The position numbers were made by a program, and so were the translations under genes. From positions 62,001 to 126,000 of the forward strand of contig MNCI01003374.1 of the NCBI GenBank assembly GCA_015680685.1: 64,000 nt of DNA. The letters are read 5' to 3'. The notes under the pieces were generated by a model that saw nothing but the letters and a program-made list of their open reading frames with translations, had not been told where the DNA came from and did no database searches. The stretch is from Gnetum montanum. Lineage: Eukaryota > Streptophyta > Gnetopsida > Gnetales > Gnetaceae. This document shows, piece by piece, positions 24,400-34,642 of the stretch; positions within the stretch are counted from its first letter, which is position 1, and each line of letters starts with the position of its first letter.

Positions 24400-25937
24400 G
24401 TTGAGTGCATACACCCTAGACTCCTATAGATGTGAGATTATAGGGCAACATCCTTTAGGATGGTCATATTGGCATATCTCGCATCCACTATCATTATCTA
24501 TATTTGATTCCACAACCTCCTTGATGATGGCAACATTTCCCTTACCCTTGTTACATGCATGTTTAATTTCTCTCTTTTTTCTTTTTTCTTGATCACTACC
24601 TTGCTCTCTAAACTCCTCTACTATTTTGAGAATAGTTTGAAATCTATCATCTAAGGAGTCCCACATCTGGTCTACCTTTGTCGATACTTCCAATGCTAAT
24701 TTTTGGATAGGCAAAGTTTTTCTATTCATCATCTCTTTGAGTGGTGACTCTTCTTCATTCTCATAAAATCTTACTCCCCTCTTTCAGATGGAAGGATCTC
24801 TATTATATTCCTCCACACTCTCTCTTTTCCTTAGCTCACCTTCTTCTTTAGCAACTTGCTCCAATAATCTTTGTACTTGATAGGTCCTAAGCTTAGATAG
24901 CCCTCCTTGGGCATACATCCCAAGGGTTCTTCACATTTCATGCCTAAGTCCATTTACGAGATGGCGTAGTTGATCCCTTTGTGAATAACCATGGCCACGA
25001 CAACGATGTAATAGTGCATAATATCAACCCATGATAGCATCCAAGGGTTCATGACCTCCTTGTTTCCATCCTTGGATTTGCTTTTACAAATTGGACACTC
25101 GGGAGTATGTTTGGTAGTTATCGTTGAACAATTCTAACATGGTACTCCACCTACGAATGGATTCTGGTCCTAAGGACCAGTACTAGCTTTCCGCTTCTTT
25201 GACTAGTGTCCATGGGAACAACTTAAGTTTTTGCTATTCACTTTCTATGTTTTGTAAGGCACATGCATCATGAAATTCTTATAGATGATTTTAAACATTA
25301 GCATTGTACCCCCCCTTCAAATCATGGGATGTTGTTCATGTCTAATCTCTTGATCTTACTATCTTTTTGGTGTCTTGTTAGGATTCTAATAGCCTTAATT
25401 ATGTCTAGCATACTTCAAGTAGCAAGTAGGGGTTCATCATGATCATCCCGTCCATGGAATCTATGATGCCTATGTTGTTCCCTATTCTTTCTTCTTTCAT
25501 GATTTGTCTCTCTAGAGTGCCCTCGTCCCCTTTCTCGACTATTTTGTCTATGATTCCCGTTTTTCCTACCCTTATCCTCATGGTCTTTTTCCTTGTGACT
25601 ACATCCAGATCCTAAAGGAGAGGGTGAAGGAGATGATGAAGGTGAAGAAGAAGGAGGACCATCACCATGTCGATGCTTGCTTCCTTCTCTTCGGTGGTCG
25701 CAGCCTCGATTGTCGTTTAGGGTTTAGGGTTTATGTTCATGTTCCTTTTTCAAACCCTTTGTGTTTGTTGATACCAAAATCTGGGTTATGGATAGTTAAG
25801 TAAAGATTCTGATACACAACCCCTTGACTGAAGTCAACAGGAGGAACATCATTGTGTGGGTGACTACCTGAGGCAGGTTCACCACCTTCATTTTTTCTTA
25901 GGACATGTGAGACATTCTGTGACAACTTTCCCTTCAT
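24400..25937 (-). pseudogene. Element B gag remnant
   Basis: Starts at 25937 (MKGKLSQNVSHVLRKNEG), parallel to A at 1944. The C-terminal part 24732-24424 is open: KVDQMWDSLDDRFQTILKIV, then a Lys-rich stretch, ending CEICQYDHPKGCC, a possible variant zinc knuckle. In between, stops are frequent. A short TTTAGGG doublet near 25717 is incidental. Confidence 0.7.
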
Positions 25938-26414
25938 GGATTCATGACGTCTCTCCTGTTGTAAGTCCCTTTGACATTGTGCCTCCCTGGGTCAATACTC
26001 TCTTGAGTCATGATCATGCACAATGTACTTTGCCTATATGTGTTGCATGCCAATTCATGTGAGATCACGAAGAAGCATGCCCGGGACTAAATGATCAGGA
26101 GGTAACACTATGTTACCTTCTAAATCTCGCCAACGTAGTTGTTCATCCTAGTGGAGGATAAAGATAAAGTTTGGTATATACTCATTGGGATGAACATATA
26201 CCATGCGAAACTGTTGAGGGACTAGCAGATTATCATGTTTACTATGCCTTCAATTGTTCCTTGTATTTGACCTAGGTGGTGAAACACTTTCGTACGAAGA
26301 AGGAGATATGATTGTCTATTCAGTGTGCAATGTATTATTATTTATTATTTTTCATTAACCATTCCAATGATGTGAAAGATTTCCTATGTTCTGGTTAGCA
26401 CACAAACAACAAAG

Positions 26415-26433
26415 TTCTCAACAATGGCACCAA
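26415..26433 (-). promoter_or_regulatory. Element B primer-binding site
   Basis: Minus strand TTGGTGCCATTGTTGAGAA directly after the LTR. It equals the Asp-type TGGCGCCGTTGTCGGGGA site apart from five transitions. Confidence 0.72.
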
Positions 26434-27211
26434 TGATGAGTGGTGAGGTATCTCTACACTCAACCATACAAATACAAGTGTCCACGCATGATTTGGTTGA
26501 ATTCCAAAGACTAAGTGCTTATGAGCCTTTGTGGAACAAGAATGGGTTGATCAATCGTTATCTTCCCAAGCTTACTTGTATGTCATAATTGTATGGTTAA
26601 GTAAACTTGAGGCATATGATTTTTATACTTTTTTTGTGTTTTTATGTTCTACTGATAATAAGGGAGGAGAGAGATAACTAAGTAACTAATTTAATTTAGC
26701 TACTTATTAACTAGGCTCTAACTAATCCTAACACCAATATCTATTCTCACTTGTAGTACACATCTTGAACCAATGCAACACTACTGGGATTACCAAACAC
26801 TAATCGTTGCTAAGTTACCAAGTGTTACACACATGCTCGAAGTGATCGTACTGTATGTGATTACTTAGGAGAGTTGTAGGATGAGAGAGAATCATTAATT
26901 AACTAAGGAAAGCATTAAGTAATAGTAATTCACATTAATTAATATATTCTAAATGCTGCAAGGTTTATCACAAAGTTCACCTTTATTACTGTACACAAGA
27001 TGTGCTCAGGTACACAATGCTCGAATAAAGATCCATTCACTTTATGACCCCTACTACGGGCATGCAAAAATAATTCTAACTTTGAGAGGGAGAAAAGACA
27101 AGAGTTTGGGTAAGGAACTAAGACTAACTATGCAAACCAAGTGCACCCACCTCTTATTTATAGGCAATGAGGTAGGCCACGATATTGCAGACGTGATATC
27201 GCAGCTCATCA
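26434..27211 (-). repeat. Element B 5' LTR
   Basis: 778 bp, TGATGAG at the left and CTCATCA at the right. Minus-strand TATA box at 27155-27162, only about 49 bp from the LTR start, with two palindromic GATAT motifs between. Compare 83 bp and four motifs in the 3' LTR. Confidence 0.88.
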
Positions 27212-27216
27212 ACAAG

Positions 27217-27536
27217 CTAGTTTAATGATCAAGATCAATGACATTTTAGTGTCCTACTCAGTGCAGGCCATTATAGAGCCACTTGGGTTGCCTGAAACTA
27301 GGGTGAATCTCATTAAGATTTTGATGCAAGCAAATTGTAGCATCATAAAGGAATGGGTTCAACAATGTTATGTTGTCAATCGCAAGGAGTATTGTGCACT
27401 CACACTAGCAGAAAGAATCCATTACAAGATTGCAACCTTTCACCTAAATCCCACGGTGAGGCCTAATAAGATCACTACCTTTTCTACTTATGTGTGTGCT
27501 ACTTTGAGTGGAAGATTCCTGGTCAACCTTCCATGA
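27217..27536 (+). pseudogene. Element A accessory ORF, 3' part
   Basis: An open stretch continuing the frame from 19344: MIKINDILVSYSVQAIIEPL, later IHYKIATFHLNPTVRPNKI and ending GRFLVNLP. The first block resembles the V-x-F/Y-S-x-x-x-I-x-x-x-LGLP motif of plant transposon accessory proteins. It is the best preserved part of element A, with about 100 codons without a stop. Function in the element is not known. A similar ending (GTPVNLPRFF) appears in LINE J1. Confidence 0.6.
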
Positions 27537-29853
27537 CTAATTTATTTGGAGATAGAGAAGTAATTTAAGGAAAATGAATGTGGCAGGAAGGCACTCCCCT
27601 TTCCATGCCTCAACAAAAAACTATGTCGAAGGGAAGGAACAACCTGCTACACTAATGATGCTATCTGATGCATTCCAACCACTAATTTGGCAAAGATGAT
27701 AAAGGAAAACACTCCTTCAACAATGATCAAAGAAGAGGAGTAGCAACCACTACCTCCACCTACCACTTAGAGGATAGTGTTGAACATTGCTGCAACATCC
27801 TTATGGTTTCGTAAGTACCGAGAACGGCTCTTAAGCGAGCAAGAGCAATAGGCAGGCATGAGTGGTGGACACTCATCTATGTACTGGTCCATTATGAGTT
27901 ACCTAAATAAGGTGGCCTGAATAGTTAGCCTGATGGGGGAAGGTGGATCCATTATCTCTGCCCAATGAATGTAGTTATCTCCAAGGTTGAATCTTAGAGC
28001 TAGAGAGGTAACAATATCTCTATCAAAATAGCAACAACTCCTAGAGGTTTCTAGGAATGTCGTGATCATTTTAATGTGCTTGGAGGAGGGTAAGGGGGCA
28101 AAAATATTGGTGATGCAGTACCAAGGATAAGAAATAGAAGTAGAGGTGGTTGCTAATAGAATTTTCAAAACCCTTAATGCACTTGCAACATCTATACCAA
28201 ACATCACTACACTTAAAGATGTGTAGACATGCACAAGAACCATAAGTGGTAGATTAAGCACAACTTAGCATGAATAATTGTTGGACCGACTGGTAGGAAC
28301 TAGGTAATTGCTTTTGGATGTTTTTAACCTTTTGGATAGTATAAGTTCAACCCGATCGAATCTGTTAGAGGCAAGGGACAAGAATGTTATTTTGGAAGGG
28401 TAACTCGAAATAGCCAATGAGCTAAATGAATGCTTGGCTATAGAAGTTGTTGAACTAAGAGCCCAAATTATCGACCTTGCATTTCCCAACCTAGCATTGA
28501 CAAAAGATAAAGCTCTCAAACAGCTTCACATTAGGTTGAAAGGGGTTGAGGATGCAATGGAGATAGTGGTGTTCTATTAATCCTTGGTAGAGGCCACCCA
28601 ACATAAAATTCAAAAGGCCTTAGATCTAGCCTGCTAGGAAAATGTGCAGCTGATCATAGAAAATCATTACTTATGAAAACATTGATGTGCATAAACAACA
28701 ATTGACTGATTTTATCCATCAACAATAGGAGCAACTAGCTAGGGCAAATATAGAGTTAAGGAGATTGGTAGCTGAGAACATAAACCTCTCCATGAAGGAG
28801 GTTTGTGCCCTTCACTAAAAGACTACAATAGAAGTAGCCACCTCAAAATTAGAGGCTCACAAATTTTAGAGGATAAAAAATCGTTACAGGGACCACGTTG
28901 ACCTATAGAAGGAAATAAATAAGAAACGCATTCAAGTGGTGAAGGCAAAGGTGAATGAGACCCTCCAGTAACTCCAACAAGGAAACAAATTATGGCAGCC
29001 CATTGTTGATGGGATTGATCAATACAATAAAGTTGAAATTTTCCTAAAGGAGTTGTAGATAGAGAAGATGATTGAATATATGGAGCTTACCAACCTTTGA
29101 TATGCAAACTTCGCTATGTTGACTGCCACACAGTTGTGATCAAAACTAGAAAAGTAGGTGGCTAGCTTGTACCTATTGTACAAGGTTGAGTTCAAGCACC
29201 ATAGGGACACCAAGCAAAAGATTGTAGTGAAAAATGTTGAACTCGAGGTTCTCATCAGTAAATACACTACTTAGGGATCCATTGCCAAGGGCCTAGCCAA
29301 AAGAATGAATGACTACCATGAGCTGCAAAATGCAATCAGGGTGTTTAATGTCGAGCCCAAATAGTTCACTGCTTAGTTCATCAACATCAAGGAGTTGTTT
29401 CCATTAATGCCCTATTGTCATTCCAACCCACATTAGTGATGTCGTGTGAACTATTAATGATCCTTACAGAAAGGTGGAGAAGATGAAGACATTACTAGAT
29501 GCCTTTCACCTTCCACTGGAGGTAGCAACTACAGTAGGATAGCCATAGCCTCCTCAGCCACCATGTGTGCTCAAAGTTGGCAAAGATCCTTCGAAGCCTT
29601 AGGAACCTCCACCACCTAGGACTATTTAATCTTCTCAATCACCTTAACACCATCAGAGGATGTGTTGTCTATTTTGAGTAGTCATATCATGGTGTTTGAT
29701 TTTATGTCATGAACAACACAAATTTTGTAACAATGTCAATATGTACACTTGGGCACTCAATTTTGTTGTCAGTTTTGTTATGTCAAGAGTTAATCAATAA
29801 TCAAATACCTTCCCAATTTTGTAAAAGAACTCAATGATGAGTTTTCATTTAGT
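27537..29853 (+). pseudogene. Element A accessory region, coiled-coil part
   Basis: Continues with many stops. Between about 28500 and 29400 the translation is rich in Glu, Lys, Leu and Gln with heptad-like spacing, suggesting a former coiled coil. Around 29480-29620 it is Pro-rich. A second copy of 28970-29450 occurs at 45537-46026, so this part belongs to a dispersed family. No catalytic motif is visible. Confidence 0.5.
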
Positions 29854-29863
29854 CATGGGGGTA
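29854..29863 (+). promoter_or_regulatory. Element A polypurine tract
   Basis: CATGGGGGTA lies directly before the 3' LTR. Element B has the same tract next to its 3' LTR. It would prime plus-strand DNA synthesis. Confidence 0.7.
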
Positions 29864-30786
29864 TTATGAAGTGTTAAAGAGTTGCATCGATGAGCCCCAT
29901 CAACACAACCCCATTTATGTGATGTTGCCTCATTGACGAGGCCATGTCAATGTAGCGTTTACTACATTTATGAGGCCCTGTCAATGTAGCTCTATAATAA
30001 AGTTTATAAATACATGTTCACCTGCCGTGTTTATGTAGAGGTCTTGTCAGAGTCGTAGTGGAGCTCTTGTAGTTTTTTCATTTGAGAGTTAAAATATTTT
30101 TTCTGAGTGCCTGCAATAGGAGTCAAAAAGTGTACAAATCTTTATTTAAACACTGATATACCATAGCATAGCAGTGTGAACGACAATAAAGACAAGCCTT
30201 TTGATAAACCTTGCAACACTTGGAAATAGAGTAATTATTTATTCATGTATTTAATATTTTATGCAATTTCCCTTAATGTTTTAAGTAATTAAATAATTAA
30301 TTAGGCTAAACTAAGCTAACTTAAGCTAGATTAAGTAGCAATTAATTAAGCACATAAGTACAACCACTTTGAGCATGCGCATGACGCTTGGTGATCCCAG
30401 TAATGCTTAACGTTTGGTAAACCAACAATGTTATACGTGTTCAGGATGTGTACAGAAAGTGGGATTGGATGCTTATGTTAGGATTAGTTAGGTGTAGTTA
30501 GTTAGATTAAATTTAGCAATTAAATCACTTCATGCCTTTCGTCCTTTATTTTAAGCACCCAAAACATAAAACATAAAAATAATAGAAATCATATGCCTCA
30601 ATTACACTTAACCATACCTTTGCATATCAAAAGTGTAATTGAGAAGACAATGAATGACTATTAGGGCAAGTTCACTTCCTAGAGGCAAGTGTACTAGAAG
30701 ACATAGAGTCTACAGAATTTTGCCGAATCATGCATGAATGCTTAGTGATTCATATGGTTGAGCATAGGGGTACTCGTCACTCATCA
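29864..30786 (+). repeat. Element A 3' LTR
   Basis: 923 bp, start TTATGAAG, end CTCATCA, TATA box at 30005-30012. It pairs with 525-1465. The strong palindrome of the 5' copy (621-642) is decayed here. CTAAT (30787-30791) follows as the target-site duplication. Confidence 0.87.
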
Positions 30787-30856
30787 CTAATCAATGTGAC
30801 AATATGAAGAAATACTAGGATCCTAACATGCAAAATAATATACATAAGTAGGTTGA

Positions 30857-31700
30857 ATGATATACTTACAAACAATAAACTTACTAGCCATTAAAAGCTT
30901 CTTCTTCTTTCACTCGATAAGTATTTGTTCAATTTTCTTCATTGTAACATCCATTAAAGTGATTTTTGAAACTTTAATAATATTACTATTTCTACCTTTA
31001 TGCTTGATAAGATTTCTCTTTGGTGGCTTCACATTAATAATGGACCATGGACTACTAAGCATCATGCCTTTGCATTACATGGTGTAAGCTTGAAATTTCC
31101 TTCTTTTCATCCCTTAGCATGCATAATTATTGGATTACTTGGTTTGAGTCTCAAACTCTCAATGATATTAATGTTTCTAAAAAGTCTATATTTTTTGATC
31201 TTTTGGATAGTTTTAACAAATGTGTAGATATTCAAGATTCTCATAATGATTTTATTGATTTTTCTTGGATTAATGTCATTAGTCTTTTTTCCATATTGGT
31301 TCAAGATTATGTATACTCTTATTATTTCTAGTACTAATATTTGACCAAGATTCAATTATCATTGGAAGGCTAATCATTATGTGTAATTATAGAAGTTGCG
31401 AATTCAATAGATATGAAATGTCACTACTCCTTCAAAAATTAGACGTTTTCTATAATATTTGATTCATTTTAGTGTTTATGACCTAAGATGTCATTTCTGC
31501 AACATGGAAGATACATTTATCCATTGTTTTTTCTCTTGTCCCCTTACTCATAGCCCTTGGACTTGGTGTACTAGGTATTTACATGGTTTTCAACCAAGAT
31601 TATATAAAGTTTTATTTGATGATACTTTTCAACTTCAAGAATTTCTGCTTCATAGTTGGTGTTACTTCTGTTCTCTTCTTCTTATGCCATCTTGAAGTTT
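30857..31700 (+). pseudogene. LINE fragment with C-terminal zinc finger
   Basis: At 31459-31695 an open stretch reads RCHFCNMEDTFIHCFFSCP, then WTWCTRYL. This is the C-x2-C...H-x-F-x2-CP pattern of the zf-RVT domain at the end of plant LINE polymerases. The part before (31000-31330) is probably the same LINE but is not clearly recognisable. No tail or target duplication was found. Confidence 0.5.
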
Positions 31701-31855
31701 TGATGTAATGTGGGTTTTCACAGAGATTCTCCAACTAATTATCTTCCTTTATTAGTTCAAGATAACATCATTTAATTGCTAATGCTTTAGCTGAATTCCT
31801 AAATATTTCTCTTTGTAGTTTTCTTTTCTATTATCAAGAAGCCTTAGTAGGAAGT

Positions 31856-32010
31856 GAAAACCCATTTGGATGCTTCTGAACGAGGGCAAGCTTTGATCCT
31901 TTTCATACCCTAGAGGGGAAGTTTCTTAGGATTAGTTATAAAATGAAAACCTAAAAAGGCATATCCAAAACCATTAGTCCTTTCCTTTTTGATTTTTTAA
32001 AGTTTCTCAT
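31856..32010 (+). repeat. Dispersed repeat, copy 1
   Basis: Shares 'aagtgaaaacc', 'acgagggcaag', 'ttaccctagaggggaagtt'-like blocks and 'ccaaaaccatt' in order with 35512-35690. Probably part of a LINE untranslated region; the class is not certain. Confidence 0.6.
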
Positions 32011-32133
32011 TTACTTTTATGCTTTTGTACTCTGAATATGAATTTTTATTTTTAATATTTTGTTTGGAGTTTGACATCCTTAGCACTAGTCTAACTCATA
32101 ACTTGGGTGGGTGGTGGGGGGTGGGAGGCCCAA

Positions 32134-32268
32134 GGGATGTCAAAACCCCAAAATAATTGCAATATAGGTACACCCCATGATATTGAGACTTTATAACTTA
32201 GCATTACCTAGCAAAATTGAGCCCATGACTTCAAACTTTTAAATCAAGAGTCTTACTACTAGGCTAAC
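32134..32268 (-). repeat. SINE copy 2
   Basis: Same family as 26-170: 'gatgtcaaaaccccaaaataattg' type tail at the left and the tRNA-like head with 'tactaggctaac' at the right. A partial tail of a further copy lies at about 32362-32390. Confidence 0.6.
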
Positions 32269-32421
32269 ACCTAATTATTAGCTAACTCATAACTAGATGA
32301 TTATATGTACCCTATGATATAGCAAATACAAAATTGTCATAAAAATTAAGTATAATTTTTATAGGGGTGTCAAACCCCAAAATGAATATTGATAGCAAGA
32401 TACATCACAAGCTTAACATTA

Positions 32422-32575
32422 GGGGGTGTTTGAACCTAAAACATTTTTTTAACAGTATTTCACCTCCCTTTCCCAAAGACATAAGGTCAATTGGAAATTT
32501 ATAACTCAGTATTACCCTCTAAAACTGAACCCATAACCTAGAGTTGCCAAATCAATAATCTTACCACTAGGCTTA
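32422..32575 (-). repeat. SINE copy 3
   Basis: Longer member of the family: 'gggggtgtttgaacctaaaac' type tail, 'tttataactcagtatta' middle, head 'ccactaggctta'. On its own strand the B-box-like stretch reads GGTTATGGGTTCAGTTTTAG, related to the Pol III B box GGTTCGANTCC. Confidence 0.62.
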
Positions 32576-32865
32576 ATATTGAGTAGAGAATACCAAAAAC
32601 TCATTGTAAAATTGGTTAGTTCCCCTCAAAATATCTTGGTATCCCATTATTTTTTGGTAAGATGAAATTATCTACATGGTAGGATTTAATTCATAAGTTC
32701 AAGAAAAGGTTGACTAATTAGAATGAGAAACTTCTCTCTTAGGTAAGTAGACTTCAATTAATTAAATCAATATCACAAGCTACTCATCTTTACCTTCTTT
32801 TATGTTATAAAGCACTGAATCACTTCTTTTGTCATTGGAAAAACCTAAAAGATCCTTTCACTAGT

Positions 32866-33497
32866 TGATGAGTGGCGAGATACCCCTACACTCAACCATA
32901 CGAATACGAGCGTAGCACGCGCAATTTGGTCAAACTCCATAGACTAAGTGCCTACACGCCTCATGGAACACTTAAGGTTAATTATTCGTTGTCTTCCCAA
33001 ACTTACTTGTAGTTGTCACGGTGTATGGTTAAGCAAGTCTGAGGTATATGATTTTTATGTCTTTTTATGTTTTATCTCCTACGCTGACAAGGTGAAGGGT
33101 TGAAGAAACTAATTACTAACTTTAACTAATGAACTAAGTCTAAATTANNNNNNNNNNNNNNNNNNNNNNNNNNNNNNNNNNNNNNNNNNNNNNNNNNNNN
33201 NNNNNCATACACAAACTTGTGTTCAGGTACAATGTCTGCTTGAATAAAGATCCGTTCACTCTAGAGTTCCTATTGCGGGCACATGGAAAATATTCTATCT
33301 TTGGAGTGATCAATCTGCTAGAGTTTCACTACGGTCTAAGCCTAGGATGAGAAACAAGGGAGTGCCACCTCTTATTTATAGACTTGGCGGTGCACCGCGA
33401 TATCGCGTACGTGATATTGCGGGGAACGACACGATATCGCGTATGCGATATCGCGAGGGATGCGATATCGCGGCCCCTGCGATATCGCGTCTCATCA
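32866..33497 (-). mobile_element. Solo LTR of the A/B family
   Basis: TGATGAG at the left and CTCATCA at the right, flanked by perfect CTAGT duplications (32861-32865, 33498-33502). Minus-strand TATA box at 33373-33380. U3 (33381-33497) is mostly GCGATATCGC-type palindromes, five perfect and one decayed. No internal sequence remains, as after LTR-LTR recombination. A 58-N gap (33148-33205) lies inside; a hidden internal region is unlikely but not excluded. Confidence 0.88.
33148..33205. other. Assembly gap (Ns) in solo LTR
   Basis: 58 undetermined bases. Confidence 0.99.
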
Positions 33498-34528
33498 CTA
33501 GTCCTTATTAAGAGCAAATACTTTTCATTCTATTAACTAGTAGACTATGTGTAAGGACGTTAGTGAAGGTGTTTAGCATGTCAGAGTTCTAAAAAATGTG
33601 AACTTGACTCTTCTTTATTTACTTATTTTTCAATTATATATTGTCAAGAAGCCTTGGGTTAGTATTATGAAGACCAAATGTTTATAGGGTGGTCTCTTAA
33701 TCCATAATGCCCCTGTAGTCTCTCATGTTTTAACAATATGGCATAGCTTTTGAATGTGCTTGAACCTTGTTTTACAATTTTATTCAAAATTTTAGTGGTC
33801 AATTCTATTGGGCTAATTAGGATAGCTATAAAGTGTAGCAGGCATATCATACTTTTTTTCATTATCAAAAAGATTGTTTAAAGAGTACATGATGGCATGT
33901 AGTTGTTGTTCCTAAACATCACACTTTCATGAGCAAGTATCTTTATGTAAAACTTCTAGTCAAAACATTTCTCTACTACAAAGGCCTCATTAACAATGAT
34001 TTTTGTGATAGATGCAAATGTGACAAAGAGATTATTGATCATGCTTTATATATCTACATATCGAATAATGATTTTTGGAATTATTTAAAAAAATTTACAA
34101 GCATTAACATCCACATATCAAGCCTTGTTAATGCCTTTAATCAATGTATTCGTTTGGCCTAGCAAAAGAGAAAAATTAAAGGATTTTTTTGTCACTACTT
34201 TACTACGTATGGTTTGCTCAAAATAGTTTCATCTTCTTGAGCAAAACCATTCATATTTCTATGCTTTTTGACCTTGCTCTCTACAATTGGTTCATGAGAG
34301 TGACCAAAGAACTAAACCATTGAGTACTTGTTTATTTGCAGGGATGTATTTTAATATTTACTTTTTACATCATTGGATGATGGATCTTTTGTCTCATGTT
34401 TTGGATCACCTAGTTCTTATTCAAATGTATTTGACTTATGTAGAATTAAGTTTTTCTTTCTCCTCAAAAAAAGGGAAAAAAGAAAAAAAAGAATACCAAA
34501 AACAACATGAAAAGTAAAAACTTTACAT

Positions 34529-34642
34529 GGGGAGAGTGTTAGAACTTGAAACATTTTTTTAATAATATTTACCCTAGAGACACATGGTACAATTCGAACT
34601 TTATAACTCAAAATTACCCTCCAGAATTGAATCCATAGCTTA
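34529..34642 (-). repeat. SINE copy 4, truncated
   Basis: Tail and middle blocks of the SINE family ('gagtgttagaacttgaaacat', 'ctttataactcaaaattacc'). The tRNA-like head is missing. It lies next to the A-rich end of LINE H. Confidence 0.5.

Larger units (their letters stand above)
19345..27211 (-). mobile_element. Element B: deletion-derivative gypsy retrotransposon inside element A
   Basis: 7,867 bp with LTRs 19345-20155 and 26434-27211 and perfect 5-bp duplications ACAAG (19340-19344, 27212-27216). LTR ends TGATGAG/CTCATCA and an Asp-type primer site match A. On the minus strand it holds gag, protease and reverse transcriptase up to the FMDDF box and about 60 further residues. It then jumps to the end of pol, so RNase H and integrase are absent, as is the accessory ORF. 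Its own enzymes could not have completed the cycle, so it was probably mobilised in trans, unless the loss followed insertion. Confidence 0.9.
525..30786 (+). mobile_element. Element A: nested Ty3/gypsy (Tat/Athila-like) LTR retrotransposon
   Basis: The element starts with an LTR (525-1465) and ends with its partner (29864-30786). Both begin T(G/T)ATGAAG and end CTCATCA. Flanks CTGAT and CTAAT are a 5-bp duplication with one transition. A primer-binding site resembling the Asp-tRNA type follows the 5' LTR and a polypurine tract precedes the 3' LTR. Order on the plus strand is gag, protease, reverse transcriptase, RNase H, integrase, a long spacer, then an accessory ORF. Element D (9002-18067) and element B (19345-27211) sit inside it, each with its own perfect duplication. 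Removing them leaves about 13.3 kb. All frames contain stops, so this copy is dead. The Tat/Athila assignment rests on primer site, gene order and accessory ORF; it is an inference. Confidence 0.88.
32600..34470 (+). mobile_element. LINE H: 5'-truncated LINE split by a solo LTR
   Basis: The left part (32603-32865) reads as the reverse transcriptase thumb region: KYLGIPLFFGKMKLSTW, then FKKRLTN, LQLIKSISQAT and LYLLLCYKAL, with TAG stops. This order is typical of plant L1-type LINEs. After the solo LTR (32866-33497) the LINE resumes at 33503, and at 33929-34162 it ends with NDFCDRCKCDKEIIDHALY, the zf-RVT finger. An A-rich stretch near 34465-34500 may be the tail. Endonuclease and palm are absent, as expected for 5' truncation. 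Confidence 0.75.

Noticed and set aside
25715-25735. TTTAGGG repeated twice (telomere-like)
   Set aside because: Only two units, inside the element B gag region; chance or trivial.
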